Shown here: positions 45,729-54,550 of the stretch, piece by piece | How the letters are laid out: the number at the start of each line of letters is the position of its first letter | Position numbering within the stretch: the stretch's first letter is position 1 | Assembly: GCF_001425905.1 (NCBI RefSeq) | Contig: NZ_LMDY01000017.1 | Coordinates: 945 to 64,944, forward strand | Direction of reading: 5' to 3' | Length of the DNA: 64,000 nt | Source: Methylibium sp. Root1272 | GTDB lineage: Bacteria > Pseudomonadota > Gammaproteobacteria > Burkholderiales > Burkholderiaceae_C | Translations under genes and position numbers: made by a program | The notes under the pieces: model-generated | Seen by the model: only the letters and a program-made list of their open reading frames with translations | Told to the model about the DNA's origin: nothing | Databases searched by the model: none

Positions 45729-46463
45729 GTGATCGACATCAAGAACATCTCCAAGTGGTACGGCAGCTTCCAGGTGCTGACCGACTGCACCACCAACGTC
45801 AAGAAGGGCGAGGTGGTGGTGGTGTGCGGGCCCTCGGGCTCGGGCAAGAGCACGCTGATCAAGACGGTGAACGCGCTCGAGCCCTTCCAGAAGGGCGACA
45901 TCGTGGTCGACGGCATCAGCATCGCCAACCCCAAGACCGATCTGCCCAAGCTGCGCTCGCGCGTCGGCATGGTGTTCCAGCACTTCGAGCTGTTCCCTCA
46001 CCTGAGCGTCACCGAGAACCTGACGCTCGCGCAGATCAAGGTGCTCAAGCGCAACCCCGACGAGGCCAAGAAGCGCGGCCTGAAGATGCTCGAGCGCGTG
46101 GGCCTGATCGCCCACAAGGACAAGTTCCCCGGCCAGCTCTCGGGGGGCCAGCAACAGCGCGTGGCGATCGCCCGTGCGCTGAGCATGGACCCGATCGTGA
46201 TGCTGTTCGACGAGCCGACCTCGGCGCTCGACCCCGAGATGGTCGGCGAGGTGCTCGACGTGATGGTTCAGCTCGCCAACGAGGGCATGACGATGATGTG
46301 CGTGACCCACGAGATGGGCTTCGCGCGCAAGGTCAGCCACCGTGTGATCTTCATGGACCAGGGCAAGATCTGCGAGGACTGCAAGAAGGAAGACTTCTTC
46401 GGCGCGCCCGAGGCGCGCTCGCCGCGGGCGCGCGACTTCCTGTCGAAGATCCTGCAGCACTGA
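45729..46463 (+). CDS. gltL: Glutamate/aspartate ABC transporter ATP-binding protein GltL
   Basis: The 244-residue ATPase has Walker A GPSGSGKS at 34-41, Q-loop [14 protein letters not shown], signature LSGGQQQR at 137-144, Walker [15 protein letters not shown] and H-loop VTHEMGFA. It energises GltIJK import. The start is a GTG preceded by AAAGGAG. This is the last gene of gltIJKL; the next gene converges on it 24 bases away. Confidence 0.95.
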   Translation: MIDIKNISKWYGSFQVLTDCTTNVKKGEVVVVCGPSGSGKSTLIKTVNALEPFQKGDIVVDGISIANPKTDLPKLRSRVGMVFQHFELFPHLSVTENLTLAQIKVLKRNPDEAKKRGLKMLERVGLIAHKDKFPGQLSGGQQQRVAIARALSMDPIVMLFDEPTSALDPEMVGEVLDVMVQLANEGMTMMCVTHEMGFARKVSHRVIFMDQGKICEDCKKEDFFGAPEARSPRARDFLSKILQH

Positions 46464-46487
46464 GAGGCCGGGCGCGCCGGCCCGGGC

Positions 46488-47369
46488 TCAGGGCTCGATC
46501 GCGATCCCGACCACCGGCTGGCCGCCGGCGATGCTGCCGATGGGCGTCGCGGCGCCCGTGGCGAGATCGATCCGCACCCAGCGCGATGACCGGGTGTCGT
46601 GGGCCGTGAGCGCGGCATAGGCCGTGTTGTTCACGTCGCTGATGTCCAAGCTGGCGCGCTCGAAGGCCCCGGCGTTCAGGGGACCGACGGTCCACAGTCG
46701 CCCGGTGTTCGGCGACACCGCGGGCTGCATGCTCTCCCGGCTGCCCTGCGTGACCAGCACGCCCTGGCGGGCGTCGATCGCGAAGTTGGTGGTGAGCTTC
46801 TCGTCCTGCTGGTTGTAGGTGTAGCCGGCGGCCACGACGGCCGGTGTGCGGCCGGCGTTGGCGTCGGCGGCGTCGTAGGCGAGCGTGCCGTCGATCTGCA
46901 GGCCCTCGGTCTTCAGGTCGGCATCGACGACCGCGCCGGTGTCCGGATGCAGCCGCAGGTTCTGCCCGGCATCGCTGACGACGCGGAGGCGGTCCACGGT
47001 CGGGTTGAAGTCGACGCCGAACTCGTTGCCCCGCAGCGCGATCGCCAGCGGCGCGCCGACCGGTGTCGCGGCGGCGGTGGCCGTGTCGATGCGGTACAGC
47101 CGGCCGCTACTGCCCAGCGCGAACAGCTGGCCGCGGGCGACGCGGTAGTCGATGCCGAGCACCCGCTCTCCGGGCTGCAGGCCGGCGAGGGCGCGGCGGT
47201 CGAGCAGCTTCTGGGGCTGACCGGCATTGAAGCGCAGCAGCTGCTGCGAGGCGTCGACCGCGACGATGGTTTCCTTGGCCGGCGGGCCGAGGGCCTCGGG
47301 GGCGGTCGGGAGGGCGCAGCCGAAGAGGCCGAGGGCCGCCAGGCCGGCGACGAGTGTGGTTCGAGTCAT
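46488..47369 (-). CDS. DUF4394 family lipoprotein
   Basis: The 293-residue product has the lipoprotein signal [18 protein letters not shown] (lipobox LFGC, C18). The mature part is a beta-propeller-like DUF4394 domain: [59 protein letters not shown], and the closing [15 protein letters not shown]. Repeated blades with D-x-A-T-G turns are visible. Function unknown; an envelope-anchored binding protein is likely. It is divergent from pyrC with a 159-bp intergenic region. Confidence 0.87.
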   Translation of the reverse strand: MTRTTLVAGLAALGLFGCALPTAPEALGPPAKETIVAVDASQQLLRFNAGQPQKLLDRRALAGLQPGERVLGIDYRVARGQLFALGSSGRLYRIDTATAAATPVGAPLAIALRGNEFGVDFNPTVDRLRVVSDAGQNLRLHPDTGAVVDADLKTEGLQIDGTLAYDAADANAGRTPAVVAAGYTYNQQDEKLTTNFAIDARQGVLVTQGSRESMQPAVSPNTGRLWTVGPLNAGAFERASLDISDVNNTAYAALTAHDTRSSRWVRIDLATGAATPIGSIAGGQPVVGIAIEP

Positions 47370-47528
47370 GTGTTGAGGTTCCCTGAGTGTCGTGATTGGC
47401 GCGCACTGCCGCACCATCGCGCACGGTGGCATGGCGGCTGCGCTTGCGATCGGCGGAACCGAGCCGGGGTTCCGTGCCAGATCGGGAGACCGCCGGACGC
47501 GCCACCCGTGCAGGCGACAATCCGCCGC

Positions 47529-48569
47529 ATGAGTTCCCCGGACACCCTGACCCTGACACGCCCCGACGACTGGCACCTGCATGTGCGCGACGGTGCCGCG
47601 CTGGTGGCCGTCGTGCCGCACACCGCGCGCCAGTTCGGTCGCGCGATCATCATGCCCAACCTGAAGCCGCCGGTCACGACCGCGGCGCAGGCGCAGGCCT
47701 ACCGCGAGCGCATCCTCGCGGCCGTGCCGGCCGGCCTCGCGTTCGAACCGCTGATGACGCTCTACCTGACCGACAACATGCCGCCCGACGAGATCACACG
47801 GGCGAAGGCGGCCGGCGTCGTGGCCGTGAAGCTCTATCCGGCGGGCGCCACGACCAACAGCGACGCCGGTGTGACCGACCTGCGCAAGACCCGGGCGACG
47901 CTCGAGGCGATGCAGCGCGAGGGCCTGCCGCTGCTGGTGCACGGCGAGGTCACCGACGCCGAGATCGACCTGTTCGACCGCGAGGCGGTGTTCATCGACC
48001 GCCAGCTGATCCCGCTGCGGCGCGACTTCCCGGCTCTGAAGATCGTGTTCGAACACATCACGACCCGCGAGGCCGCGCAGTACGTGGCCGAGGCCGGGCC
48101 GCACACCGCGGCGACGATCACCGCCCACCACCTGCTCTACAACCGCAACGCGATCTTCACCGGCGGCATCCGGCCGCACTACTACTGCCTGCCGGTGCTC
48201 AAGCGCGAGCTGCATCGCGAGGCGCTGGTGGCCGCCGCCACCTCGGGCAGCGACCGCTACTTCCTGGGCACCGACAGCGCGCCGCACCCTGCCCACCTGA
48301 AGGAGCACGCCACCGGCTGCGCCGGCTGCTACACGGCGCTCACGGCACTGGAGCTCTATGCCGAGGCCTTCGAGGCGGCCGGTGCGCTGGACAAGCTCGA
48401 AGGCTTCGCCAGCGTCCACGGGCCGGCCTTCTACGGGCTGCCGCGCAACGCCGGCACGGTGACGCTGCGCCGGCAGCCCTGGACGCCGCCCGAGACACTG
48501 CCGTTCGGCGACGCGACGCTCAAGCCGCTGCGCGGCGGCGAGCTGCTGGCCTGGCGGCAGACCGAATGA
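47529..48569 (+). CDS. pyrC: Dihydroorotase PyrC
   Basis: The 346-residue type II dihydroorotase has zinc ligands H16 and H18 in [10 protein letters not shown], the carboxylated Lys in [15 protein letters not shown], His in LLVHGEV and FEHITTREA, and the active-site Asp in FLGTDSAPH followed by [12 protein letters not shown]. It closes carbamoyl-aspartate to dihydroorotate in pyrimidine synthesis. Length is standard for the class (348 in Escherichia coli). The ATG at 47529 was chosen by family alignment; no strong ribosome site is seen. Confidence 0.96.
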   Translation: MSSPDTLTLTRPDDWHLHVRDGAALVAVVPHTARQFGRAIIMPNLKPPVTTAAQAQAYRERILAAVPAGLAFEPLMTLYLTDNMPPDEITRAKAAGVVAVKLYPAGATTNSDAGVTDLRKTRATLEAMQREGLPLLVHGEVTDAEIDLFDREAVFIDRQLIPLRRDFPALKIVFEHITTREAAQYVAEAGPHTAATITAHHLLYNRNAIFTGGIRPHYYCLPVLKRELHREALVAAATSGSDRYFLGTDSAPHPAHLKEHATGCAGCYTALTALELYAEAFEAAGALDKLEGFASVHGPAFYGLPRNAGTVTLRRQPWTPPETLPFGDATLKPLRGGELLAWRQTE

Positions 48570-48600
48570 AGCATCCCGCATGCGTGGCACAGGAGACCCT

Positions 48601-49362
48601 ATGACAACCTCGACGATCCGCACCGCGCTGCTGGTCGACGCCGACAACGTGAAGGTCGAGCTGGTGGCCGAGGTCATCGACCGGCTGCAGGCGGCCGGCC
48701 GCGTGCTGCAGCACCGCCGCGCCTACGGCAGTGTGCAGAAGGCCACCGAGTTCGCGGCGCTGTCGCAGGACCATGCGATCCGCTTCCTGCCCAGCACCTT
48801 CGCGGGCCCCAACGCGACCGATCTCGCGCTGGCCATCGACGCGGTCGAGTTGGTGCTGCGCCAGCCGGTCGACGAGGTGGTGCTGGTGTCCTCGGACCGC
48901 GATTTCGCGCCGCTGATCGTGCGCCTGCGCGAACTGGGCTGCCGCGTCGTCGGCTTCGGCCAGCATGGCAAGACGGCGCAGGACGTCGAGCGCGACTACC
49001 TGCGCGTCTACGACGAATTCCATGTCCTCGGCGCGGCCAGACCGGCGTCGCGGGCTGCGGCCTCCAAGTCCGTGGCGAAGCCGAGGGTGGCCAAGGTGGC
49101 GAAGACCGCCCGTCCCGCGAAACCCGCCGTCGAGACGCCACCCGCACCGCCGGTGTTCCCCGCCGAAGTCGAGGCCGTGCTGGCCGCCTGCCCCGATCTG
49201 CGCCAGGGCCGTGCCATGCGGCTCAATGCCGCCGGCAAGGCGCTGCACGACAGCGGCGTGCTGAAGAAGAACGGCCGGCCATCGGCACTGTTCAAGCGAC
49301 TCGAACCGCACTTCGAGATGCTGCCCGCCGACAAGCCGGAGCAGGTCCGGCTGCGGTCCTAG
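48601..49362 (+). CDS. NYN-domain (LabA/DUF88-like) protein with LOTUS-like C-terminus
   Basis: The product has 253 residues. The N-terminal NYN PIN-like nuclease domain (about 5-140) has the acidic set D13xD15N in LLVDADNVK, D74 in NATDLALAID, and D99/D101 in VSSDRDFAPL. A basic Ala/Lys/Pro linker (about 145-182) leads to a C-terminal segment (FPAEVEAVLAACPDLRQGRA, then KKNGRPSALFKRLEPHFEM) like an OST-HTH/LOTUS RNA-binding fold. Such proteins are probable RNases. The gene follows pyrC by 31 bases, so it may be co-transcribed. Confidence 0.82.
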   Translation: MTTSTIRTALLVDADNVKVELVAEVIDRLQAAGRVLQHRRAYGSVQKATEFAALSQDHAIRFLPSTFAGPNATDLALAIDAVELVLRQPVDEVVLVSSDRDFAPLIVRLRELGCRVVGFGQHGKTAQDVERDYLRVYDEFHVLGAARPASRAAASKSVAKPRVAKVAKTARPAKPAVETPPAPPVFPAEVEAVLAACPDLRQGRAMRLNAAGKALHDSGVLKKNGRPSALFKRLEPHFEMLPADKPEQVRLRS

Positions 49363-49372
49363 CCGCGAGGCC

Positions 49373-50293
49373 TCACTCCGCCGGCAGGAAACCCTCGATC
49401 GACAGGTAGCGCTCGCCGGTGTCGTAGTTGAAGCCCAGCACGCGGCTGCCGGCCGGCAGTTCGGGCAGCTTCTGGGCGATCGCCGCCAGCGTGGCCCCGG
49501 ACGAGATGCCCACCAGCAGGCCTTCGTCGCGCGCCGAACGGCGCGCCATCTCGCGCGCCGCCTCGGCCTCGACCTGGATCACGCCGTCGAGCAGCGCGGT
49601 GTGCAGGTTGGTCGGCAGGAAGCCGGCGCCGATGCCCTGGATGGGGTGCGGCGAAGGCTTGCCGCCCGAGATGACCGGCGACGCACTCGGCTCCACCGCG
49701 AACACCTTGAGCTGCGGCCACTGCGCCTTCAGCACCTGCGCGCAGCCGGTGATGTGGCCGCCGGTGCCCACGCCGGTGATCAGCGCGTCCAGCCCCTGCG
49801 GGAAATCGGCCAGGATCTCCTGCGCCGTGGTGCGCACGTGCACGTCGATGTTGGCCGGGTTGTCGAACTGCTGCGGCATCCACGAACCGGGCGTCGCGGC
49901 GATCAGCTCCTGGGCCTTGGCGATCGCGCCCTTCATGCCCTGCTCGCGCGGCGTGAGCACGAAGCTCGCGCCGTAGGCCAGCATCAGGCGGCGGCGCTCC
50001 ACGCTCATGCTGTCGGGCATCACCAGCACCAGCTTGTAGCCCTTGACCGCGGCCACCATCGCGAGGCCGACGCCGGTGTTGCCGGAGGTCGGCTCGATGA
50101 TCGTGCCGCCGGTGCGCAGCCGGCCGTCGCGCTCGGCCGCCTCGACCATCGACAGCGCGATGCGGTCCTTGATCGAGCCGCCGGGGTTGCTGCGCTCGGA
50201 CTTGATCCACACCTCGTGCCCGGGCCCGAACAGCCGCTGCATGCGGATGTGCGGCGTGCTGCCGATGGTGTCGAGGACGGTATTGGCTTTCAT
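49373..50293 (-). CDS. cysK: Cysteine synthase A
   Basis: The 306-residue PLP enzyme has PLP-lysine K42 in [13 protein letters not shown], the [10 protein letters not shown] substrate loop, the phosphate-binding [10 protein letters not shown], and SSGAT near the C-terminus. It makes cysteine from O-acetylserine and sulfide. The [17 protein letters not shown] segment and length favour CysK over thiosulfate-using CysM. GAGGAG lies upstream of the ATG. It is divergent from rnpB (56 bases between starts) and convergent with the NYN gene. Confidence 0.94.
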   Translation of the reverse strand: MKANTVLDTIGSTPHIRMQRLFGPGHEVWIKSERSNPGGSIKDRIALSMVEAAERDGRLRTGGTIIEPTSGNTGVGLAMVAAVKGYKLVLVMPDSMSVERRRLMLAYGASFVLTPREQGMKGAIAKAQELIAATPGSWMPQQFDNPANIDVHVRTTAQEILADFPQGLDALITGVGTGGHITGCAQVLKAQWPQLKVFAVEPSASPVISGGKPSPHPIQGIGAGFLPTNLHTALLDGVIQVEAEAAREMARRSARDEGLLVGISSGATLAAIAQKLPELPAGSRVLGFNYDTGERYLSIEGFLPAE

Positions 50294-50336
50294 GGGGTCT
50301 CCTCAGCGGGGGGCGGACGGTGTTCGTGGCAGCAAC

Positions 50337-50342
50337 GATAAT
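50337..50342 (+). promoter_or_regulatory. Probable -10 box of rnpB
   Basis: GATAAT lies 7 bases before the predicted 5' end of the RNase P RNA, the expected spacing. No convincing -35 box is seen about 17 bases upstream, where the sequence is CGGACG. Confidence 0.5.
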
Positions 50343-50348
50343 CCATTG

Positions 50349-50806
50349 GTGAAGTGGGCCAGACCGCCGCTGGCACACCGGCCGAAAGGCCGTGCTGGAG
50401 GAAGGTCCGGACTGCACAGGGCAGCGCAGCAGCCAACGGCTGTCCACCGCAAGGTGAGGATCAGAGCAACAGAGACGAGTCAGGACGGGTCCGTCCGCTC
50501 GGGTGGTCTGCGAAGCACCGGCGAAAGTCGGTGACCGGGTGGCGCAAGCCGCCCGGTTCGGGCGAAGCCCGAAACTGAGCAGCACCCAGGGCGGTGCGCG
50601 CAAGCGTGGCCCGCCCTGGGTGAAACGGGCAATCTCTGCGCGCAGCAACACCAAATAGGCCAGCGTCGATGTGGCTCCGCGGAGCTGGCGGGTAGGTGGC
50701 ACCGAGCCGTTCCCGCGAGGGGCGGCCCAGAGGAATGGCGGTCACGGCCGCGACGCCGCAAGGCGCCGCGGCTGCACAGAATCCGGCCTATCGGCCCGCT
50801 TCACAC
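50349..50806 (+). ncRNA. rnpB: RNase P RNA (class A)
   Basis: This is the catalytic RNA that matures tRNA 5' ends. The conserved core is clear. The 5' strand GTGAAGTGGGCC pairs with 3' GGCCCGCTTCAC to close P1. CR-I is GGAGGAAGGTCCGGACT followed by CACAGGGCAG. AGAGCAACAGAGA, the CACCGGCGAAAGTCGGTG hairpin and the GAAACTGAGCAGCAC region lie in the middle. CCAAATAGGCCAGCGTC and GGTAGG appear later, and the 3' core is CACAGAATCCGGCCTATCGG. The 3' CCTATCGG and terminal pairing define the ends within a few bases. CR-I reads GAAGGTCC where GAAAGTCC is usual. No protein gene overlaps it. Confidence 0.95.
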
Positions 50807-50881
50807 TTATTCGTTCGACGCGCCGCGGCCCTCGGGTTCGGCGCGTTTCGCTGCGGCGCGAGCCGCGACACACTGGACCCG

Positions 50882-52096
50882 ATGAATCCCGACGCTCACA
50901 CCCTCTGGCGTGCTCCGATGTGGGCGTTGTCCGTGCTGCTGGCCTGCCTCGGCATGCTGGGGCCGTTCGCGATCGATACCTATCTGCCGGCCTTCACCGG
51001 CATCGCGGCCTCGGTCGACGCGACGCCGTTGCAGATGCAGCAGACGCTGTCGATCTACCTGATCGGCTTCGCGGTGATGAGCCTGTTCCACGGCGCGCTG
51101 TCCGACAGCTTCGGCCGCCGCCCGGTGGTGCTGTGGGGCGTGGCGGTGTTCGCGGTCGCGTCGGCCGGCTGTGCGTTGTCGCAGACCATCGGGCAGCTGG
51201 TGTTCTTCCGGCTGCTGCAGGGCCTGTCCACTGGCGCCGGCATCGTGGTGTCGCGCGCGGTGATCCGCGACATGTTCCCGCCGGCCGACGCGCAGCGCGT
51301 GATGTCGCAGGTCACCATCTTCTTCGGCGCCGCGCCGGCCATCGCACCCATCATCGGCGGGCTGCTGTTCGTGCACGCCGGCTGGCATGCGATCTTCTGG
51401 TTCCTCACCGCGGTGGGCGTCGCGCTGTGGATCGCCAACTGGAAGCTGCTGCCGGAGACGCTGCACCTCGACGCGCGCCAGCCCTTCAACGTGCGCCACC
51501 TGCTGCGCGGCTACTGGCAGATGGGCTCGAGCGGGCGCTTCGTTCTGCTCGCGCTGGCCAGCGGCATCCCGTTCAACGGCATGTTCCTCTACGTGCTGTC
51601 GGCGCCGGTGTTCGTCGGCGAGCACCTGGGCCTGGCACCGGAGCAGTTCTTCTGGTTCTTCCTGTTCACCATCGGCGGCATCATGGGCGGCGCCTGGTGG
51701 AGCGGGCGGCTGGCGGGCAAGCTGCCACCTCAGCGCCAGATCCGCCGCGGCTTCCGCATCATGGTCTCGGTGTCGGTCGTCAACGTGATCGCCAATGCGC
51801 TGATGCCGGCGCAGGCCTGGTGGGCGCTGCCGCTGATCTCGCTGTTCTCGTTCGGCTGGGCGCTGATGGTGCCGGTGGTCACGCTGATGGTCCTCGACCT
51901 GGTGCCCGAGCGGCGTGGCATGGCCTCGTCGATGCAGTCCTGCCTCGCGGCCAGCGCGAACGCGCTGGTGGCCGGGCTGCTGGCGCCGCTGGTGATGCAC
52001 TCGACGCTGCTGCTGGCGCTGGCGTCGATGGGACTGATGAGCATCGGCCTCGCGTCCTGGCTGTGGGTGAAGCCGCGGCTGGCCGCCACGGCCTGA
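50882..52096 (+). CDS. Bcr/CflA family MFS multidrug exporter
   Basis: The 404-residue transporter has 12 membrane helices. It has DHA1 signatures: MLGPFAIDTYLPAFTGIA in helix 1, the loop 2-3 motif GALSDSFGRRPVVLWG, and helix 5 motif C-like IFFGAAPAIAPIIGGLL. The Bcr/CflA subfamily exports bicyclomycin, chloramphenicol and related drugs by proton antiport; substrate here unknown. The ATG at 50882 follows ACACTGGACCCG, a weak ribosome site. It begins 76 bases after rnpB. Confidence 0.92.
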   Translation: MNPDAHTLWRAPMWALSVLLACLGMLGPFAIDTYLPAFTGIAASVDATPLQMQQTLSIYLIGFAVMSLFHGALSDSFGRRPVVLWGVAVFAVASAGCALSQTIGQLVFFRLLQGLSTGAGIVVSRAVIRDMFPPADAQRVMSQVTIFFGAAPAIAPIIGGLLFVHAGWHAIFWFLTAVGVALWIANWKLLPETLHLDARQPFNVRHLLRGYWQMGSSGRFVLLALASGIPFNGMFLYVLSAPVFVGEHLGLAPEQFFWFFLFTIGGIMGGAWWSGRLAGKLPPQRQIRRGFRIMVSVSVVNVIANALMPAQAWWALPLISLFSFGWALMVPVVTLMVLDLVPERRGMASSMQSCLAASANALVAGLLAPLVMHSTLLLALASMGLMSIGLASWLWVKPRLAATA

Positions 52097-52179
52097 GCCG
52101 GCGCTCAACCCTCGCCGGCGCGGCGGTCCGCGGCCCGCTGCAGGCATCATGCGAGCCTGGCTGTCCCGGCTCTCCCGTC

Positions 52180-52647
52180 ATGCGCTACGAACACCTGCTT
52201 CAAGTCACCGACCCTGCCGACCCGCGGGTCCCGCCGATGAGCCGTGCCGAGCTGTGGCGCGGCCTGCTGGTGCGGGTCGAATCCCCGCAGCAGTTCCCGC
52301 TCGGCCCCGATCGCTGCGAGTCCCGCGCCGGGGCCCACGAGCGCGAGCGCCGGCGCAGCGTCCATTTCGGCGCGCTGCGCTTCGAGGACACGGTGCAGCT
52401 CGAGCCGGAGCGGCGCATCGTCTTCACGCCCGAACCGCACGAGGGTGCCGCGCCGGTCCGGCTGAGCGTGACCCTCGAGGAGCCGACGCCCGGTGCGCTG
52501 TTCCTGCGCTTCGTCTACGAGACCGACGACCCGGGCTCGTCGGAGGACAAGGCGCTGCAGGGCTACCGCCAGCAGGCCTGGCTGGAGCTCGACCGCGAGA
52601 TGCTGCGCACGCTGCGCGAGTGGCAGGCCGAGGGCCGCCTTGCCTGA
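52180..52647 (+). CDS. SRPBCC (DUF1857/AtaL-like) protein
   Basis: The 155-residue protein begins MRYEHLLQVTDPADPRVPPMSRAELWRGLLVRVE, as in AtaL-like DUF1857 proteins, followed by FEDTVQLEPERRIVFTPE and the long C-terminal helix QAWLELDREMLRTLREWQ. The helix-grip SRPBCC fold binds small hydrophobic ligands. It is not an enzyme by any visible motif. It follows the exporter by 83 bases. Function unknown. Confidence 0.83.
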   Translation: MRYEHLLQVTDPADPRVPPMSRAELWRGLLVRVESPQQFPLGPDRCESRAGAHERERRRSVHFGALRFEDTVQLEPERRIVFTPEPHEGAAPVRLSVTLEEPTPGALFLRFVYETDDPGSSEDKALQGYRQQAWLELDREMLRTLREWQAEGRLA

Positions 52648-52686
52648 GTCCCCCAAGATTTGTGCCGAGTTCATCTTTCACTTCCA

Positions 52687-52710
52687 GAGGACTCCGCAAG
52701 TCCTTCTTTT
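52687..52710 (+). terminator. Probable terminator upstream of the dcw cluster
   Basis: The short stem AGGACT / AGTCCT (one extra G-T pair) with a CCGCA loop is followed by TCTTTT. It lies in an unusually AT-rich stretch, 40 bases after the SRPBCC gene, and separates it from the mraZ promoter. Confidence 0.55.
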
Positions 52711-52788
52711 AGAACAACATTTTCTTTCTGCCGCATAAGAAATCACGCCTAAGTGCTTGATTTCATTGGGATTTCCTTACATCTCCGG

Positions 52789-52817
52789 TTGACCCGCCGG
52801 AGGGGCTCCGCTAAAGT
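52789..52817 (+). promoter_or_regulatory. mraZ (dcw cluster) promoter
   Basis: The -35 TTGACC (52789-52794) and -10-like TAAAGT (52812-52817) have 17-bp spacing. The -10 overlaps the first MraZ box, so MraZ binding would block polymerase. Transcription would start about 25 bases before the mraZ GTG. Confidence 0.65.
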
Positions 52818-52850
52818 GGGACAAAGTGCACTTTAGTGGGATTTCGTGGC
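52816..52850 (+). promoter_or_regulatory. MraZ-binding boxes
   Basis: Four GTGGG-like boxes have exact 10-bp periodicity: GTGGG (52816), GTGCA (52826), GTGGG (52836) and GTGGC (52846), each separated by 5 bases. MraZ binds direct repeats of TGGGN in its own promoter in Escherichia coli and other bacteria. The fourth box contains the mraZ GTG start codon. Confidence 0.85.
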
Positions 52851-53286
52851 AGAAATAGTCTTTCAGGGGGCTTCGGCGCTCGCGCTCGACGCAAAGGGGC
52901 GGCTGGCCGTCCCGGCGCGCCATCGCGAGGTGCTGAGCGCGCTGGCCCAGGGCCAGCTCACGCTCACGAAGCACCCGGTCGGCTGCCTGCTGGTGTTTCC
53001 GCGCCCGGCGTGGGAGAGCTTCCGCGACAAGGTGGCGGCGCTGCCGCTGCGCGCCGAGGGCTGGAAGCGCATCTTTCTCGGCAACGCGATGGACGTCGAG
53101 ATCGACGCCAGCTCGCGCGTGCTGGTCTCGCCCGAACTGCGCCAGGCCGCCGGCCTGGTCAAGGACGTGATGCTGCTCGGCATGGGCAGCCATTTCGAAC
53201 TCTGGGACGTGCAGCGCTACCAGGCCCACGAGGCCGAGGTGATGCAGCAGGGCCTGCCCGAGAGCCTGGGCGATTTCTCCTTTTGA
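52846..53286 (+). CDS. mraZ: Transcriptional regulator MraZ
   Basis: The 146-residue product starts at a GTG. Two AbrB-like swapped-hairpin domains are seen: [23 protein letters not shown] (about 6-28) and [19 protein letters not shown] (about 86-104). Each carries the DxKGR/DxxxR motif for ring assembly and DNA binding. It represses the dcw cluster by binding its own promoter boxes, four of which lie directly upstream. First gene of the cluster; rsmH starts 6 bases after its stop. Confidence 0.95.
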   Translation: MAEIVFQGASALALDAKGRLAVPARHREVLSALAQGQLTLTKHPVGCLLVFPRPAWESFRDKVAALPLRAEGWKRIFLGNAMDVEIDASSRVLVSPELRQAAGLVKDVMLLGMGSHFELWDVQRYQAHEAEVMQQGLPESLGDFSF

Positions 53287-53291
53287 CGGCG

Positions 53292-54248
53292 ATGAACCAG
53301 GGAGTCGGGCCTTGGCAGCACACCACCGTCCTGCTGAACGAGGCGGTCGATGCGCTCGTGCATTCGCCGGACGGCTACTACGTCGATGGCACCTACGGCC
53401 GCGGGGGGCACTCGCGACTGATCCTGTCGCGGCTGTCCGCGGCGGGCCGCCTGCTGGCGATCGATCGCGACCCCGACGCGGTGGCGCATGCCACCTCGGG
53501 CACGGCGCGGGTCACGGACCCGCGCTTTCACATCGAGCATGCGCCTTACAGCGAACTGCCGGCGCTGCTGGCGGCGCGCGGCGTGTCGCGCATTGACGGC
53601 CTGCTGCTGGACATCGGTGTGAGCTCGCCGCAGATCGACAACCCCGAGCGCGGCTTCAGCTTCCGCGCCAGCGGTCCGCTGGACATGCGCATGGACCCGA
53701 CGCGCGGTGAGAGCGCGGCCGACTACCTGGCGCGCGCCGACGAACGCGAGATCGCGTCGGTGATCCGCGACTACGGCGAGGAGCGCTTCGCCACCGCGAT
53801 CGCCCGTGCGCTGGTGGCGCGCCGCCTCGCCGGCCGCCCGGTGCGCACGACCGAGGAGCTCTCGGAACTGGTCGCGCAGGCGGTGAAGACGCGCGAGCCG
53901 GGCCAGAACCCGGCCACGCGCACCTTCCAGGCGCTGCGCATCTTCGTCAACGCCGAGCTGACGCAGCTCGAACAAGGCCTGGCGGCGGCACTCCAATGCC
54001 TGAAGCCCGGGGGCCGGCTGGTCGTGATCAGCTTCCATTCGCTCGAGGATCGCATCGTCAAGACCTTCATCGCGAGCCACAGCAAGGCAGTGGTCGACCG
54101 CCGGGCGCCGTTCGCGCCGCCGGCACCGATGCGGCTGCGCGCGGTGGCGCGCGTGAAGCCCGGCGCTGACGAGGTGGCCGCCAATCCGCGTGCGCGCTCG
54201 GCCATCCTGCGCGTGGCCGAACGCACCGACGTGGGGGTGGCTGCATGA
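53292..54248 (+). CDS. rsmH: 16S rRNA m4C1402 methyltransferase RsmH (MraW)
   Basis: The 318-residue SAM-dependent enzyme has [13 protein letters not shown] near the N-terminus, the SAM motif [46 protein letters not shown], and the late [14 protein letters not shown]. It methylates C1402 of 16S rRNA. Start ATG at 53292 ([15 protein letters not shown]). The stop overlaps the ftsL start as ATGA. Confidence 0.97.
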   Translation: MNQGVGPWQHTTVLLNEAVDALVHSPDGYYVDGTYGRGGHSRLILSRLSAAGRLLAIDRDPDAVAHATSGTARVTDPRFHIEHAPYSELPALLAARGVSRIDGLLLDIGVSSPQIDNPERGFSFRASGPLDMRMDPTRGESAADYLARADEREIASVIRDYGEERFATAIARALVARRLAGRPVRTTEELSELVAQAVKTREPGQNPATRTFQALRIFVNAELTQLEQGLAAALQCLKPGGRLVVISFHSLEDRIVKTFIASHSKAVVDRRAPFAPPAPMRLRAVARVKPGADEVAANPRARSAILRVAERTDVGVAA

Positions 54249-54550
54249 CGCGCCTCAACATCATGGTGCTGATCGCGCTGGTGTGCAGCTCGCTCTACCT
54301 CGTCAAGGTGTCCTACGAATCGCGTCGCCTGTTCGCCGAGCTCGATCGCGCGCAGGCCCAGGCGCTCAAGCTCGAGAGCGACCACGACCGGCTGCTGGTC
54401 GATGCGCGGGCGCAGTCGACGCCGCTGCGCGTCGAGAAGGTCGCACGCGAGCGTCTCGGCATGCGCAGCGCCACGCCGGCCGTCACCGAATACGTGGTGG
54501 TGCCGGTGGCCGCCGCGCCGGCGCCCGATGTCGCGGAGCTGCGCCGATGA
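54245..54550 (+). CDS. ftsL: Cell-division protein FtsL
   Basis: The 101-residue bitopic protein has one N-terminal membrane helix (about 5-22, [20 protein letters not shown]) and a periplasmic coiled coil ([28 protein letters not shown]). A C-terminal part ([17 protein letters not shown]) matches FtsL. It forms a complex with FtsB and FtsQ at the septum. Start overlaps rsmH (ATGA) and stop overlaps ftsI (ATGA), so all three are coupled. Confidence 0.93.
   Translation: MTRLNIMVLIALVCSSLYLVKVSYESRRLFAELDRAQAQALKLESDHDRLLVDARAQSTPLRVEKVARERLGMRSATPAVTEYVVVPVAAAPAPDVAELRR

Noticed and set aside
46468..46485. CCGGGC/GCCCGG hairpin between convergent gltL and DUF4394 genes
   Set aside because: Only a 6-bp stem with a 6-nt loop and no T-run; expected by chance at this GC content.
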